Notes under the pieces: model-generated | The model's input: the letters and a program-made list of their open reading frames with translations, nothing else | Told to the model about the DNA's origin: nothing | Database searches by the model: none | Translations under genes and position numbers: made by a program | In this document: positions 12,106 to 27,100 of the stretch, in pieces | Numbering within the stretch: position 1 is the stretch's first letter | Layout of the letters: every line of letters begins with the position of its first letter | From: Sebastes aleutianus | Lineage: Eukaryota; Chordata; Actinopteri; Perciformes; Sebastidae | DNA length: 64,000 nucleotides | Assembly (NCBI GenBank): GCA_916700875.1 | Contig: CAKAKS010000031.1 | Span: 14,643,124-14,707,123 of the forward strand | Direction of reading: 5' to 3'

Positions 12106-15100
12106 TTGTATTGGTATAATGAGTGCCACTTAGTCACTGTGTTCACTCCTCAACACCTGACCCGTCTGTGCACTCTTTTCAATCCTCCTCACCTGAGTAG
12201 AGTGAAATTAAATTTGTACCATGACTTCAAAGTGCTTTGATTTTTCTATTGAGCTGTGGTGTATGCTTAACATTCATGTGGACGGCAGCCCTTTAAGTTT
12301 CCATTCATCTCAGTACGCTATGAAAATCTTGCAAACACTAATCCTTCACAGCAAATAACATCATGTCTGTTTTTTTTCTTTGTCTTTCCTTCTGCAATAA
12401 GCAGCATGTACCTACTGTATCAAATCAGTCTATTACCTCATAGCAATAATGTAACTTTGACACAAGAAAAAGAATAAAAGATGTCCATTTGTGTGAGAAA
12501 CACTGGTATTGTTCTTTCACAGGGAATGATAATATTTTTTATAAAAACAATTTGGTCAGTGAACACAGGCACTAAGGCCTGGTCATATTCAAGGCCAGAA
12601 TCAGGTGACAGGGATTACCGCCCCCTCAGCTACTGGGTCAGTCAAGGTCAGATGGCGCCTGAGGTGTGGAGAGGGTGGGAGAGCTGTGTCACATGGGTCA
12701 CTTAGAGGGGTATTAGTGCTGGTGATAGTAGGAAGGAAAATAAAAAGAGGACTTGACCTATATAAGAATTAAAAACAAAAAGTTGAATTGGGCTAAGTAG
12801 AAAGATTTAAGAACAGGGCGACAAAAAGCAAAGATCTTATCTTTCAAAGTAAAGGTATGTGTTTACTATAAAGGCCCACGTCAGAGTGTAAGCGCAGAGG
12901 CGTTTTGCATAGGATGCACAGCTAATTAAAGAAATGAGTGGGTGCAGAACGCTATGAGGCATGTGAAAGTGCAAAGCGTAGATGAGGAAATTACGTTGCA
13001 CAAACTGTCATTTACCTTTCCGACAGGGACTGACTTTAAGAAGGCCAGTTCCCAGGCACTCTTTTGGGGTGACGCAGAAACCCTCGTTGGCTGGGTTCTC
13101 CTCTTTGCTGGCAAAGACAGAGCGCGGTGGTGTGAAGCGGTAGGCTGGGATTCCTTTCACCTCTACCTCTTTCTCAAACTCCATGTGGATCGACCTGGAG
13201 AGTAAAGCAAGAACATTGTAGGGCATGATGAACGTTTTCTTATTCATCATATCTTCTTTCTCTTCATCTCTGTTTATCTTATCATTTTGTTGCTCAAAAT
13301 TTTAATATGAATTATCATTTTATTATTGCTGTACCACGAGCACAATGGAATGCTATCCCTTCAAGTATAAGAATGTATTAGCTGTAGTCAGCTTAAAACT
13401 AATATCAAAAAACGGGTTGAAAGACACACAGTCATGTTGTCATTAAGGCCCGATATACACTCACCGGCCACTTTATTAGGCACACCTGTTCAATTGCTTG
13501 TTAACACAAATAGCTAATCAGCCAATCACATGGCAGTAACTCAATGCATTACGTCATCTAGACATGGTGAAGACGACTTGCTGTGGTTCAAACCGAGCAT
13601 CAGAATGGGGAAGAAAGGGGATTTAAGTGACTTTGAACGTGGCATGGTTGTTGGTGCCAGACGGGCTGGTCTGAGTATTTCAAAAACTGCTGATCTACTG
13701 GGATTTTCACGCACAACCATCTCTAGGGTTTACAGAGAATGGTCCGACAAAGAGAAAATATCCAGTGAGCGGCAGTTGTGTGGACGGAAATGCCTTGTTG
13801 ATGTCAGAGGTCAGAGGAGAATGGGCAGAGTGGTTCGAGATGATAGAAAGGCAACAGTAACTCAAATAACCACTCGTTACAACTAAGGTATGCAGAATAC
13901 CATCTCTGAACGCACAACACGTCCAACCTTGAAGCAGATGGGCTACAGCAGCAGAAGAACACCCGGTACTAGCACTGGCCACTTTATTAGGTACACCTTG
14001 TACTTAATAAAGTGGCCGGTGAGTGTATATCCTATAGGTGTATTTATTAATGTGGAATTAACGTTTTTATATTGTCATATGGGTATTTTTTTACATGCCC
14101 AGGGACAACAGATGGAAACTAGCAACGAGTCATCGACTAAAGAAATCTTTGTCGACTAAGACCAAAATGACATGTTAGTCGACTAATCGACCTAAGAGGG
14201 GGCAGCCCAAATAAATAAATCTAAATAAATATTTTTCAATAATTCTCCTCTTACCTTAGAAAATAATAATTAAAAAAGGACTTTCAATTTCAAGAGAGAA
14301 GCTGGAGGATTTATATTGACTTTACCAGCTTCTAAGAGAATGACGTTCCTGTGAGCAGTTCATCCTCGTTCTATGTATCTGCAGTTCTGCTCTTCTAGGG
14401 AATCCCGACGACTCTCAGTGAGAACAAAGGAGTCTATACAGTGTCTGCCAACTGGCCGGGAGGATGCGGCCCTTAGCTACTCAGCCCACCGATCGTGCAA
14501 CAATACTGTACAGACCTTTCCCTTGACCTTTGTGAGAGAAGCCAAGTTAGAAGCCTTATGTGTTTCCTCACAGGAACAGGACTGTGAAAGCATCTGCCTT
14601 GTACTGCTGGGCATGAGAGACTGTTACAGTGGGAATTAATTTAAAATAAACTAAGCTGAGATATGTTAAAACATTGAAGGGATTGTATCTAAATCCCTTC
14701 AATGTGTGGGGGCCAAAATTTGATGAGATGATGTGAGACTGTATAACAGGCGTAGAAACGTTGAAAGGGAATACAAAGAGGAGAGATGGGGGGAATGTAC
14801 TTTGTATTTTAGTAAAAATGTACAATTTGTATAATGACTAATATCTACAATAAATACAGTAAATCTGCATGCTATAACTTTCTCTTAAGTTTGTAATATA
14901 GCAGAAGCACAGCAGTCTTTGTTGGTGTCATGGTTTGGGGCGGCCAGGACCACGATGGAAATAAGCTAACTTAAAGTGTTTCTAACCTGTGTCATGCTTC
15001 AATTCATTTCATTTCATATTTTTTTGCATATCCAGTATCCTATGTTGGGTTGAATCTGTGTCTTTCGTTTTAGTTTACGTCTTTTTTGTTTTGTGAATAT

Positions 15101-18100
15101 CGAGAAAAGTGTTGGTTTGTTTATGACAGAATCTATTTAAAGAGGACCTATTATGCTTTTGTGCCTTTTTTCCCTTTCCTTTAGTGTGTGTTATGTAGTT
15201 TTTTGTGCATGTAAAAAGTCTGCAAAGTTACAAAGCCCAAAGTCCACACCAAGGGGAGTTACTCTCCACAGAAACACTCCTCCTGAACTGCTGGAAAACC
15301 TCTCTTGAAGTGCCTTTTTTACCTCCGTAACGTGGTGATGTCACCAAGTAATACATTTGCATAACTCCTGCCTAGCGTCTGGTTTGGCACGCCCTCAAAC
15401 AAAGCTAGTTAGAGCAGAGCTGGAGCGGAGTCTGAAGAGTTCGTTTAGGTTGACCAATCACAAAAGAGTGGGACAGCTGACCAATCAGAGCAGACTAGGG
15501 GCAGAAGCTCAAACAGAGCGTTTCAGACAGAGGGTGAAAAGAGGTGCTGCAACACAGCTGGTATGAGAAAAAAAAAAAGCGTTTTTTGAACATTAACGCA
15601 TGTAAACATGTTTCTAGTAGAAACCCAAAATACAAGTATGCACCTGAAAATGAGCATAATAGGTCCTTTTTAAGTCAAATCAAGTATTTTAAATGAAGGA
15701 TCATAGCTAGAGGAAAGATTAACGTATGACAAGTTGGTATTTGAACAATGACACCTGCTTGCAATTTGTCAAAATACAGAGTTTTTTTTAGCTAAGCTGT
15801 CAGTTGCTTGACCAAAGGGTCACTACTACCCTGTCAGGTCACAGATGGGAATTCTAGCACTTTTTTTAGCCTTAAGATCAGTCCCAGATGTCGATTAGCT
15901 CAACACATGTTTTAAGACAAAGTGGTGTTGAGCTACTCTTACTGGGGCTTAAGGCTGAAAACACTTGAGCCAAACTATGTGAAAGGTTAACACATATAAC
16001 TTAATGGAACATTTCCTCTTCAAATTATGGTAACAAGGTACAGGAAACAGGGAGGGAGCCTTCCCTTTAGTCACAATAGCACAGACAGCCGTGATGAAGC
16101 CACCAGGCAACGACTAAGTAGGTGAAAGTGTAAACATTTGGGAGAGGGGTTTTTGACACACATCCAATTACAGTCAAAGGTCCAACCATGCCACTCAACA
16201 GATTCTTTCCACGCTCAACACAAAGGGGAGAATGTCTAAAGCAATGTGTGTTTCTTTTAGGTCAAGGTTATTTTCTAAATTAGAAGCTCTCGTCATCAGA
16301 AAGGGCAGAAGAAGGGTGAAGTCAGCATTAAGGCGTAGCATTTGCGAAATTAAAAACCCCAAGGAACTACTCATCGGGTAGTCACTGTGTGAGAGGCAGG
16401 CTGTTCTCTTTAACATTCTTCAAGCTTTCAATAGCATCCTGATTCTCCAGAAATCTGAGTGTCCTTTACGAGCATTAGTAGTGAACATGTCTGGCAGACA
16501 TTTCTGAGAAGTAAGATGAAAAATTGGCCAGATGCAGCCCATTTCACATGGAAAAGCATGATTGCTCTTGTTTGTTCCAGCTGGTCAAGAACAGAAACAA
16601 ATGTTCTTTCCCAATGCTGAGAATAGCACAAATTCAATACTCGTCAACAACCATAAAATCCTTTTAGGATTTTTCATTCTCACTCCCACGATTGTCCTTC
16701 CCGTTCCTCGCTCACCCAGCTTCCATCAACCATTACACTCCAGACCAACATTTCTCTTCATGTAAGCCTTTCCATAAAACGCTTCCTGGAAACTTCCATG
16801 TTAGTCTTTCCAAAAAAACACACACAGTATAGGCATTAAAGCCTTGGGTGGGAAAACAGACGGCACCTGTGGCGCTGTTTGTAAGTGATCAGGATGTTAT
16901 TATAACGATCCATGGGATCCAAGGCCTGTGAACTTTATTTCCACACCAGATATGAAAGCCTGTGTCCTGCTGTGTGGTGAGTTGAGTCCAACATTTTCAG
17001 GCCATGTCATGTCCCAGAATTAGACATTGCTTCATTATAACCACTACGTCCGCAGGTAAAGTATCATATATGGGACACAATGGTCCACTGGGAACAAATG
17101 GGAGGATGCAAAACCTGATATGAAAGAACTAATATAAGTTTATCTTTGTTGTTGAGTCAGATGAATGGCTCCCTCATATCTAACTGACAACAAGATAAGA
17201 GTCCATGCTAGCAGAGGCTGTACTTAAGCTGCCACTATGCTTATCGACAGCTGCTTTATTGCTGGTCAAATAGCTTCGGAAACAACCTTCCTCCACACTT
17301 TTACAACATCAGATTAGGGGCGAGGGGGGTGCCCGGGTGTCCGATCATTTGTGTAACCTTTACACCCACTTCACGCCATGATTGGCCATTTGTGTGAAGG
17401 CGAGAAAGGAGGTTTGAACTTCTCTCTCTAGCTCTTTTTTCATTCTTAACAAAGCTACTTCTGTTATGTTTTTATGTGAACAACCAAGGCTGATGGGAAT
17501 GTCACTAGTTTTACAGGTATTTAGTCATAATGCAAAGTACTGCAAAAATTCAAATTTTGACCTGCTGGTAACGCTAGAGGAAAAGTCTCAGCTTCACCAA
17601 CATCATTAGGATTCATCCTCTGGGCACAATGGGTATCTGTAGTAAATTCCATGGGAATTCATCCTATAGTTGTTATTTCAGTCTGGACCAAAGTGGTGGA
17701 CTATCGTCAGACTGGCATCCATAGAGCCATGCCAAAACAGATTAATATAACTACTAAGATATTTCTGTAACACTACACTCACTTGTAAGAATAATAAATA
17801 ATAACAATGACTCAGCGTGGTGATTTACATATTTTAAAATGATGCCACATGGGAGCAGTGGGCTGCAGGAAGGCAGTTTGATGCTGAACTGTACCTGCAG
17901 AGGTCTGGAGTGAAGATGTAAATGCGTTCGTCCTTGTTCAGCAGGGGATGGAAAGCACTTCCATCAGATCCATTGATGCTGTTGCTTTGGTTAGTCTTCC
18001 AGAATGTCAGCTTGCTGCAAAACAACATTTTGTCACAAACATGAGCATTTCATATATTTTTAAAAACTGAATCAAGAGAACATTTATGCAATTAAAAAAA

Positions 18101-21100
18101 GTATAATATTCATACAGAATGTATCTCTTTAGGCACTGATTCAATGTAGAAATTGATGCTGCCTGCAAAGTGACCAAAAAGTGTTTTACAGACTTTGGCA
18201 GCATGCCTATACAATAGCTCTGAACAAAAAAAGAGAAAAGACCATTTTTTTTTTTGTTATTTTTGGCTGGATATGTTGTTTTCAACAACCCCTTCTTTCA
18301 ATATCAACACCATTATCACTTCCATCTTGAAAGCCTTTAATTATAAAAAAATGTTTTGATAAACAAACATGTTTTTATCTGAAAATCACAGTTGAAAAGA
18401 GTGGTTTCCCAGGAGTAAGAAGCATAATTAGAGACTGCATAGTGGGGCAATAAAATGGGATAAGAAAAGGTCACTAAAAAGCCATTAAGGCGTTCAGAGT
18501 ATCAGGATATCCTGTCCTGTGATTTGTAATGTGGGCAACAGCCCAGGCAAACAGACAGACAGACAAAACCAGCCAGTGCTCCCTTATTACTGGCAAAAAG
18601 CAGTAGATTTCCGAAACTTTTTAAATCCAAAGGTTACCCAGTGAAGTTTCATTACAGTGGCTGAAGACAGGGAGGGAGTGTGTGTTTGTGTGAGACTGCA
18701 GCAGCGCTACCTTTCGCCTTTCCATGTTGCGACACGGCCATAATCCATGTAGTTCTGCTTCCCAGTGTGGTAGACAAATTCCCCGTTGTTACTTCCATTT
18801 TTCTAAATAGATCCAAAGATTTAAGTCATTAAAATGTTTTAAAAAAAAACCTCATATTTCTTATTATAGAGAAAACCTGCTGCACTGATTTACAGAGTGG
18901 CTGGATTTCTAAATGAATCAAAAACATATCAATAGATCTTCCTTAGAGCTGTGCGTGCCTTGTACATGAGGCCAAAGACCGTCTCCACTTCAGGATTCCC
19001 TTGCTTGACGCGGACCAGCAAGGGATCTTCGTAGCCCCACAGCAATTCATCCACAGTTCGAGTAGTGAAGAGACCGCTCCCGAGATTACTCATCCAAAGT
19101 GCCACCATGGGGGCCTTAAAGAAAGTCCCCTTCACCTTTTCCATTACGGCCTAGAGACGGGAAGTGGGAGTGGGGCAGAGTGGAGAAGAGATGGAAAGCA
19201 GGATGAGGTAGAGGGTGGTGGTGGGCATTGAGGTTGGATTCAGAGAACAATAAAGTGCAGAAGAAACTTACACACACTCAACTTTCCCCTACTTGGATTT
19301 CCACTTTACTCTACTTGTCTAAGACCTTTAGTTCATGACTCACCCAAGCAGGGATGTTGACAGTGGTGATGCTATCCATAGCTGGGTCACCCACAGACTT
19401 CTCTCTCATGAACACAAAGCTTTTGGTGTTGTATGCGGACACCGTCTTGTCGTTTTCCCCCATTGTCACATTGTCCTTATACCTGTACTCCCTGGTACAC
19501 AACAAAAAAAAAAATAAGATTATAGTTTTTGTTTTTTTAAATATTTTCATTAAGCTTTCTAGGATTGTTCCTATCACAAATGAGCATCTCAGACCAGTTA
19601 AGAAGTCAAAAAAGCATTGCGCATACATTTAGGGTTAACACTGCATATCAATTTCATCATAGAACTTCTTCCTTTCAACACAACATCCGTTTGAGATTAT
19701 GTAAAATGAACAGTTAAATATAATTTAGGAAGTAGGGAGAGATTTTCTCGATGTGCACTGTGGCCGTTTTTTTGATGATTCAGCAGTGAACCTTGATATT
19801 TATTTAAGGGTTTCAGAGGGTGCATTAGAAGTGTTTCAAAATCTACACAAAGTTTCTTATCAGGACTCTCATGACGGACTGGACCGGAAATGTAACAACA
19901 TGCTGCATATATATCACTGTCTGATCTTCAGGGTAATTTTACAAACAGTTGATAAATTTAATTTTCCAACTGGTTTGGTTTGCGTTTCACAAAGACAAAA
20001 ACTCAAACGGTCCAGAAATTGTAAACAAAACTCACGTGGTGGAAATGTCATTTGATTATTGGTCAGCCAGTTGGCAGGTAAAGAGACAAATAATTTATTA
20101 ATGCAGGCATTTCGAGGAAGACGCTGTCATCATCTTCAGCCCATATGTTAAGGAGGCGTCCCACTTCGTCGGGAGTCCAGGTTTGTCCCCTGCCACTTGA
20201 CATTTTGCTAGCAAATGCGCTAATAACCACACCAAGGGGGGTAAACGCTCCAGGGTTCGGTTCAACCGGACTAAACAAGGCTGGTGTGAACGCCCCCTAA
20301 AAGTCACCTACAGTAATAAACCACAAGAGAGGAAGCAGAAAAGCAGAAGCTGATGTCCCTTTTTCAGTTTACATAGGTGCTGAGCAAATAACGGTCACAG
20401 CATTGACTAGAAGCCTAGTAAAAAATGGTTCCAAAACTATTTTCTACTCTCCAAAACCTCATTTTGTGGTGTGTGGTTTGGCTGATGCCGTCCCAATTTG
20501 TAGACAGGAGAAAACATGAACCCAAAAAGCCAATGAACTTGATAAATATAAACAGCAACACAGTCCGGTTGCGGTCTCTGTATCACACTTGAAATTTGGC
20601 CACTGAAGTAGGAGGGCACTATATCAGAACACATATTTGGACAGAGTAAACACAGAGTAAATACAAATGAAGTGCAGTAGTATCTGGTGGTGGAAATGTG
20701 CAAGTGTGCAAGCAGAGATCACCTCCTACACATACAACAACATAACATATTTGACAATATATCAGAATATGAAGAAGATTTATGTGCGACACATGTGACT
20801 TTCTTTGTGGCAGCCTGCACTGATGTGATTTGAATCTCACCTGTATGTGTAGGGTCCAACCTGCTTGACCTCTGGCTTGGCCCCTAGAAGGAATGCGTCC
20901 AGATTGGTCACATTGAAGAAAAAATACTCCATGTAGACGGGAGGGGGAGGGCTTTTCCATGACTCAAACACACGGCTGCCCTCGACCAAAACAATCTCCT
21001 GTTGAGACATAAAGTACATATCTCAGTTTAGATATAAACATAATTCATTCAGACACATAAATACGGTTGTGAAAAACCAAATTTTCTGTTTCAAATGATA

Positions 21101-24100
21101 CAAAACACTGACTACACATATAATAGACTAAAATAAAACATGCTCCTGCTTGATATAAAGTTTTTTTGTAAGCAGAAGTGTTTGATCTTTTCGTGTGGCT
21201 TTCCAACTGATGATGCACTTGATGCAAAAAGTGCAAAAGGTTTTGGAATAGAGACCACATGTTTTGAATTTCTGTTCAATCTCTCCGTAGTAAAAACAAC
21301 CCAGAGAACAAAAACATCCTCGGGTGGTCGTGGAGGAGGGGAGCTGCTGTCTGAGCGTCAGACAACACACATGAATGGTATTAGGGGAGACCCCTTCCGC
21401 AGCTCCATTGTAAGCGGTTGCCAATGACGACGGGCACTCGGGGAGAGCCGCTGACATATCATGTGATGCAGAGAGCTGGATGCCCGCTTGTTGTGCAGGA
21501 CTGCGACCTTAATGATCTGAGCTGCATTCCTCGAACTGAGCCTTATGTGGCCTTGGAAGTGCAGGACATGAAAAACCTTTATTATCCTGTTTCATTACAC
21601 AGTATGATAGCAACTTTCTCACAGCAGATACCATTGCCTCTGGACAAGGATAACCTATTTCACTGTAGGAATCTTTTGAGGAAATGGAAAACACAGGGAA
21701 TGAGGGAAGAAAGAAGGGGGAGAGAGGATTAGTATTTCTTTTGACAACACATCAAGAGGAAATCTCACTTTGGCCTAATTGTGTCAGCTTTGTGTTAAAG
21801 TTAAAAGCAATACTTCAGTATGAAATAAGCCCCAAAGCACACCAACGAGTCCCATTATTTCAGGGGAGCACAACCCCCCTCCTCCTTTGGGGTCCCTTCT
21901 ACTTGTTCAGAGACAAAAGTTTAGCTGAGTAGCCAAGGACAATAAAGCTGTCACCTTAGATTGAGGAAGGGAGAGCGTGGTCTTTCTATGTCATCCTTTC
22001 ATGCTTCGAACAATCAATATGAAAACCCTCCCAGCATGCTACATGAAATACCGCGTGGAAAACAGGAACAGAGAAACCTTCTTATCTCAGTACTTACACC
22101 GCTACTCTAACACCACTCCCTTTTTGAAAACACATGTGGCAGGTGAATACACAAATACACACACTGCTAGTGCTTTGATGATGAGACAGGCAAATACATA
22201 GACGTGAATAACACTGGGCACAGCGAGAAGCTATTCTTTAAATCCTCCAGCCGTGGTGGACAAGGTTTGCATACTCTAAATGGGTTTGTCTCAGTACACC
22301 TAACAAAGCTGTATCAGCTGAGCTGTAGTCCAGCCCTGCTGTTTACTGCACCCAGCAAAGTCACATTACAGGAAGGTCGATTCAGTTTTACAGTGACCAG
22401 ATCTCCCAGTGGCCACCAACTGGGAAAAGCAAGTGGCTGATCTAACACTAAGGCTACATCCACAATTTATACGTTTTTGTTTTAAAACGCATTACTTTTG
22501 CTACGTTTATGTCTAGCGCTCACACTACTCTGGCGTTTTCAAGCCCCTAAAATGGAGATGACGCTGACCCCGTTTTAGTTTTAGTCTGGACCAAGCCCCC
22601 AGGAAGAGCGCCGGTAGCTGATCCCAATTTTCGTAGTGGCCCAATGGTGGTACTGCAACTTCCTTGTCCGTCACGTGATGCCATTGGGCCCAAAAATACT
22701 TTTTCCCATAGACTTACATTGGGAAAGAGACATATGTAACTCAGCGGATCATTTTGTTTTAGGTGAATCAACTTCCCAGTATGAACACCTGAATAGCCCT
22801 TATTTATATTATTAGGTCCTAAAAGTTGTAAAATGCACTTATAGCTGAATCCAGAGTTATTTCCCTTCCTCCATTCACGTGAATGAGACCCAGACCGAGG
22901 ACTGGAGCGAGGGCTGGGAGGCGGGGTTAGCAAGCCGTGACGACAACGTGACGTTGTGACCCCGTGACCGAGCCATGTGAGTGAGCGGACTGTGCCTGCT
23001 CCATGGGCCCAATGGATGCAGAAGATCGTCGGAAGATCCGGGTACTTTTCCAGTCGGAAGTCGAGCCATCATGCGCCACTGAGCAACTTTCATAGGAATG
23101 AACGGGGCCCCGCCTCCAACGCTGTATCCTGTTCTCTTAATGCATCCATGGTCTGGACGGACAGAAACGGAGACCTTTGAAAACAATGACGCAGACAACC
23201 ACATTCGCTTCTTGATTGGGTCTGATCAGTCATGAAATTTCCTTCGCCGATTTGTCACACCCCATCATGTGAACCTTTTCCAGAAGAAAACAAACAACAT
23301 CATCCTCGACCACCAGTGGTTAATGTTAACATGGATAATGGGTTACAAGCGTTGCTGACCCTCTTGTCTATGCTAGCAGCTGTTGTGCAGTTAAATTCTG
23401 CATTTTACAAAGCTGCTACTGCCTACATGCGCAGGAGGCGAGCTATTATTCGAGTTCTTTACATCAATTCCTGTGTCCAGCGCTACTTCCTGTTTACACC
23501 AGCATGCGCATGCCCAGTGTACATGAATGGTCATGTGTATACATTTTCAGGCTTGGTAGTGTCGACGGCGATTATTTCTGAAACGGCACTAAAACGCTCG
23601 TCTGGACGGAGATCGTTTTAATTTCAAAATGCCGTTTTAAAATTAATAGTATTAATGTGGGATGTAGCCTTACACAATCAAAAGGAGGCTCAAAGCACTG
23701 CTGTGCCTAAGTATAGCCTCACAGAGCAGCTAGTAGTGTTGTCACGATACTGGAATTTCGGACTTTGTTACAGTACCTTGAAAAATATCGATATTCAATA
23801 CCATTTTCAATACCACGGAGAAAACTTGACAACATTGAGGGCATTCAATTTTCGATTTTTACTACAGAAACCGCAACTATCGCAACTAACGTGTATCAAT
23901 ACTGGGGAAAATGAGTATTGAAACAGTTTCAAATATTCAGTATCGATACTTCGATATTTCTGACAACACTGGTAGCTAGTATGGCTGTAGACTCTTAGTC
24001 TTGTTATTTACTCAAAGTAAGTTTTTGGGGCCATGGTCCAGAGCCAGATATCTTAACAACTGCTGGCCATGACCTTCATACACTTTGGTAAGACTGTCTA

Positions 24101-27100
24101 CAGACCATGATTACAAATTATTTTGATGACCTTTGTTTTGCAGTCATTTCAAAATGTCCCCTTGACCAATGCTTAGTGTGACCACAAGTCACAAGAATGC
24201 CACATGTCACAGACATTTGGTGTGAATATTCATGCTTCCAGGGGGGATAAAAACCTTTTGATATAATGACCCTATGGCATTTCCTCTAGTGGCACTGTCA
24301 AGATAAACTACATTTGTATTTCTATTACAGGTAAAGCTCCAAATCACCTGTATGTATGTATGTTGTGTGGAGCAGTTCCCTTTCTAGAGGTGGCTTTCCT
24401 GGCTTAATACTTGTAAATTAGGAATAAAAAAACAAAGCTAAAATCCTGAAAGAAACCCACCAGACTGTTTGCAAGAGGCCCCCATGTCTAGTCTATGTAA
24501 ATATTACCAAATTCCAATTCAGGGCCAAGTCATTTTTCACCATCACCTCATCAGCAGGGCGTTGCATGCTGACCTCGCTTGACTCACAAGGAAGCTGAGG
24601 GACTGTCAACCCAGCCAGTTTCCCAATAAACCTAGCAGTGTGAGGGAGGCTTAGCACACAAAAGAGAGTCTACTGCTGGGAGGGTATCCATGGAAGGATG
24701 GTGCAACTGGGGCAAGGGCTACCTTGATACAGCTGAAATAAATCATACTGCCAGGCTAGAAGATAACTATGGTAAATGGACTTATATAGCGCTTTTCTAG
24801 TCTTCCGACCACTCAAAGCACTTTACACTACATGTCAGTATTCACCCATTCACACACACATTCATACACTGATGGCAGAGGCTACTAAGGTGCCAACTTT
24901 GCCCATCAGGATTTAATCTAAATACTCATTCACACCGATGGCTATGCCTCCGGGAGCAATTTGGGGTTAAGTGTCTTGCTCAAGGACACATCGACATGTG
25001 ACCCGGAACAGCTGGGGATCGAACCACCGACCTTCCGATTGGTGGACAACCTGCTCTACCCTCTGAGCCACAGCCGCCCCAACTATGTGTGTCTGCACGT
25101 GAGCAATATGCATGTGTGTCACACCCAGGGTCGGCGCCAGAGTATTAGGGGCGGACGGGCAACCAGCTTTGACAGGGGGGGGGGGGGGGCATTTTTTTCA
25201 CCTCATATAGCCTTTATTTAGTGTATCTTTAACATTATCATGTTTCATGAAAGAAATTAACTGACAGAGAGGTGTATACATACTTTCACTTATGCGCACA
25301 GGCTCGCACGGACGCATACACATGCTGTTATGTCCACAAAAACAGGTAATAAACTAACACCGTGTCCTAACTGGATGCGAGCGTCCGACGATTGCGCCTC
25401 ATCGCGTAGCATCGGACGCTCTCTGTCCACAGTGAATCCGTTAATTCTGCACTTCTGTTCCGTCATGTAAGCAAACCAGAAAACACACGTTTTATTTTTG
25501 ATATTTACTGGAAATAACATACGATATAGCCAAGAGCAAGTAGGTTGTTATCTAGTGATCTTCTCCAGCCAGCTGCCACCTTATTTTGGTTTCTATTTTG
25601 AAATGAGGAGGTACTGTAGGCTACAGATAACTCCTCAGGCACGCCCCCTGCGTCTTGCTAGTGCCAGGGTCAAAATGCGCACACAGACAGGTGCCCAGGG
25701 GCCTGGACCCCCAGGGGCCTGGACCCCCAGGGGCCTGGACCCCCAGGGGCCTGGACCCCCAAGGCCCGTCCCTAACGCTGACGCTGGTCACACCCACACA
25801 TTTATTTTACTGAGTATGATTTTTTTTACCTACATACAGGTCTGCCCGTTCATCTAATTAATACTCTTTAGAGGAAGGCAATGCTTGGGTAATGTATCCT
25901 GTTTATGCATGTTTAAAATCAAAACATTTGCAAACATAAGGAGCAGCATTCGTCTTTAAAGGTTAAACACTGTCTAGTTTGCAAATAATTCAAAACTTTC
26001 AATGCCTGGTTTCATTTTGCTTGTCTGTGAAAATCATTCCAGGGTCATCAATGTGGCCACTGCAGCAATGATCAGTAACTGCACAGCTCACTTTATGTTT
26101 GGTTTACTGTGGCTTTTTAATGTCAACTGTTGTCAGTCTGGACCTAAAGCCAACATGTATAATTACTTGGTAAATAGACCCTTATACACAAACTCAAAAC
26201 TTACTCTGGACAAACTGTAACACTAATTTTGAACAATGTAAATCAGGACATAGTCATGCCCTCAGTCATATTTTCTCAAATTTACTCCTAATTTTGAGGC
26301 ATGTGTACAGAATTTACACTTGTTGTAACGCTTTCTCAATTCAAGTTCAGGGAAAAAAACAAAAACAGACTGACTCCACAACCCGGCATTACTCCACAAC
26401 CCGGCATTACTCCACCCTCCCACGAGTCTCTTGACCTCAGTAATTTTATGGTTACTCCCCCGAACACTTATGTTTTGTGGGGAGACAGCAGATTGCACTC
26501 AGGCTTTCCTGATGGGTCCATAAAAGTATCTTCATAAACCCACTACATAAAGAGCTATTAGCTCAGCCTAAACGCTTGTAGAGTCTTAAGGCTAAAGACA
26601 GTAGCCTAGCCTGTATTTTATCACAGTAACTGACTTGCCTAAGAGTAAATATTGAACATGTATATATGGTTAGTAAACATGACTACACAGTCAATTACTC
26701 CAACAAGTGGTCAGTCCAATTTGTCTGTTTATTCTGTTTTATTGGCTTCAAAAAAACAGGCCTTAAGTGCCATAAGGCACAAAGGAGATAAGCAACAGGT
26801 AACAGGTTGGCTATGGCTATAAGCTTTAATGTTAGGTTATTATTAGGTATATTGTTGTTTATTAAATGACAGATGACAATTTTAAAACTAAATACACAAG
26901 GTAGAGTACTTGCACTGGATGAAGGGAAGGCTGAAGCACGTAGAGAAGACGGACCCGCTGGTCTATGTGTATTCATTTCTCCTCCATTGTTGTTGTTGTT
27001 CAGCAATGTAGCCTACATGTAGGATGTGACGGTTGGTCATTGCGGAGTTTTACCCAAAGTTGAACATTTTTCAATTCTCGGCGACCAGACATAACGCCAG

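Noticed and set aside
11894..12146. Cysteine/valine-repeat protein over the CA repeat
   Set aside because: Translation of (CA)n, no gene context.
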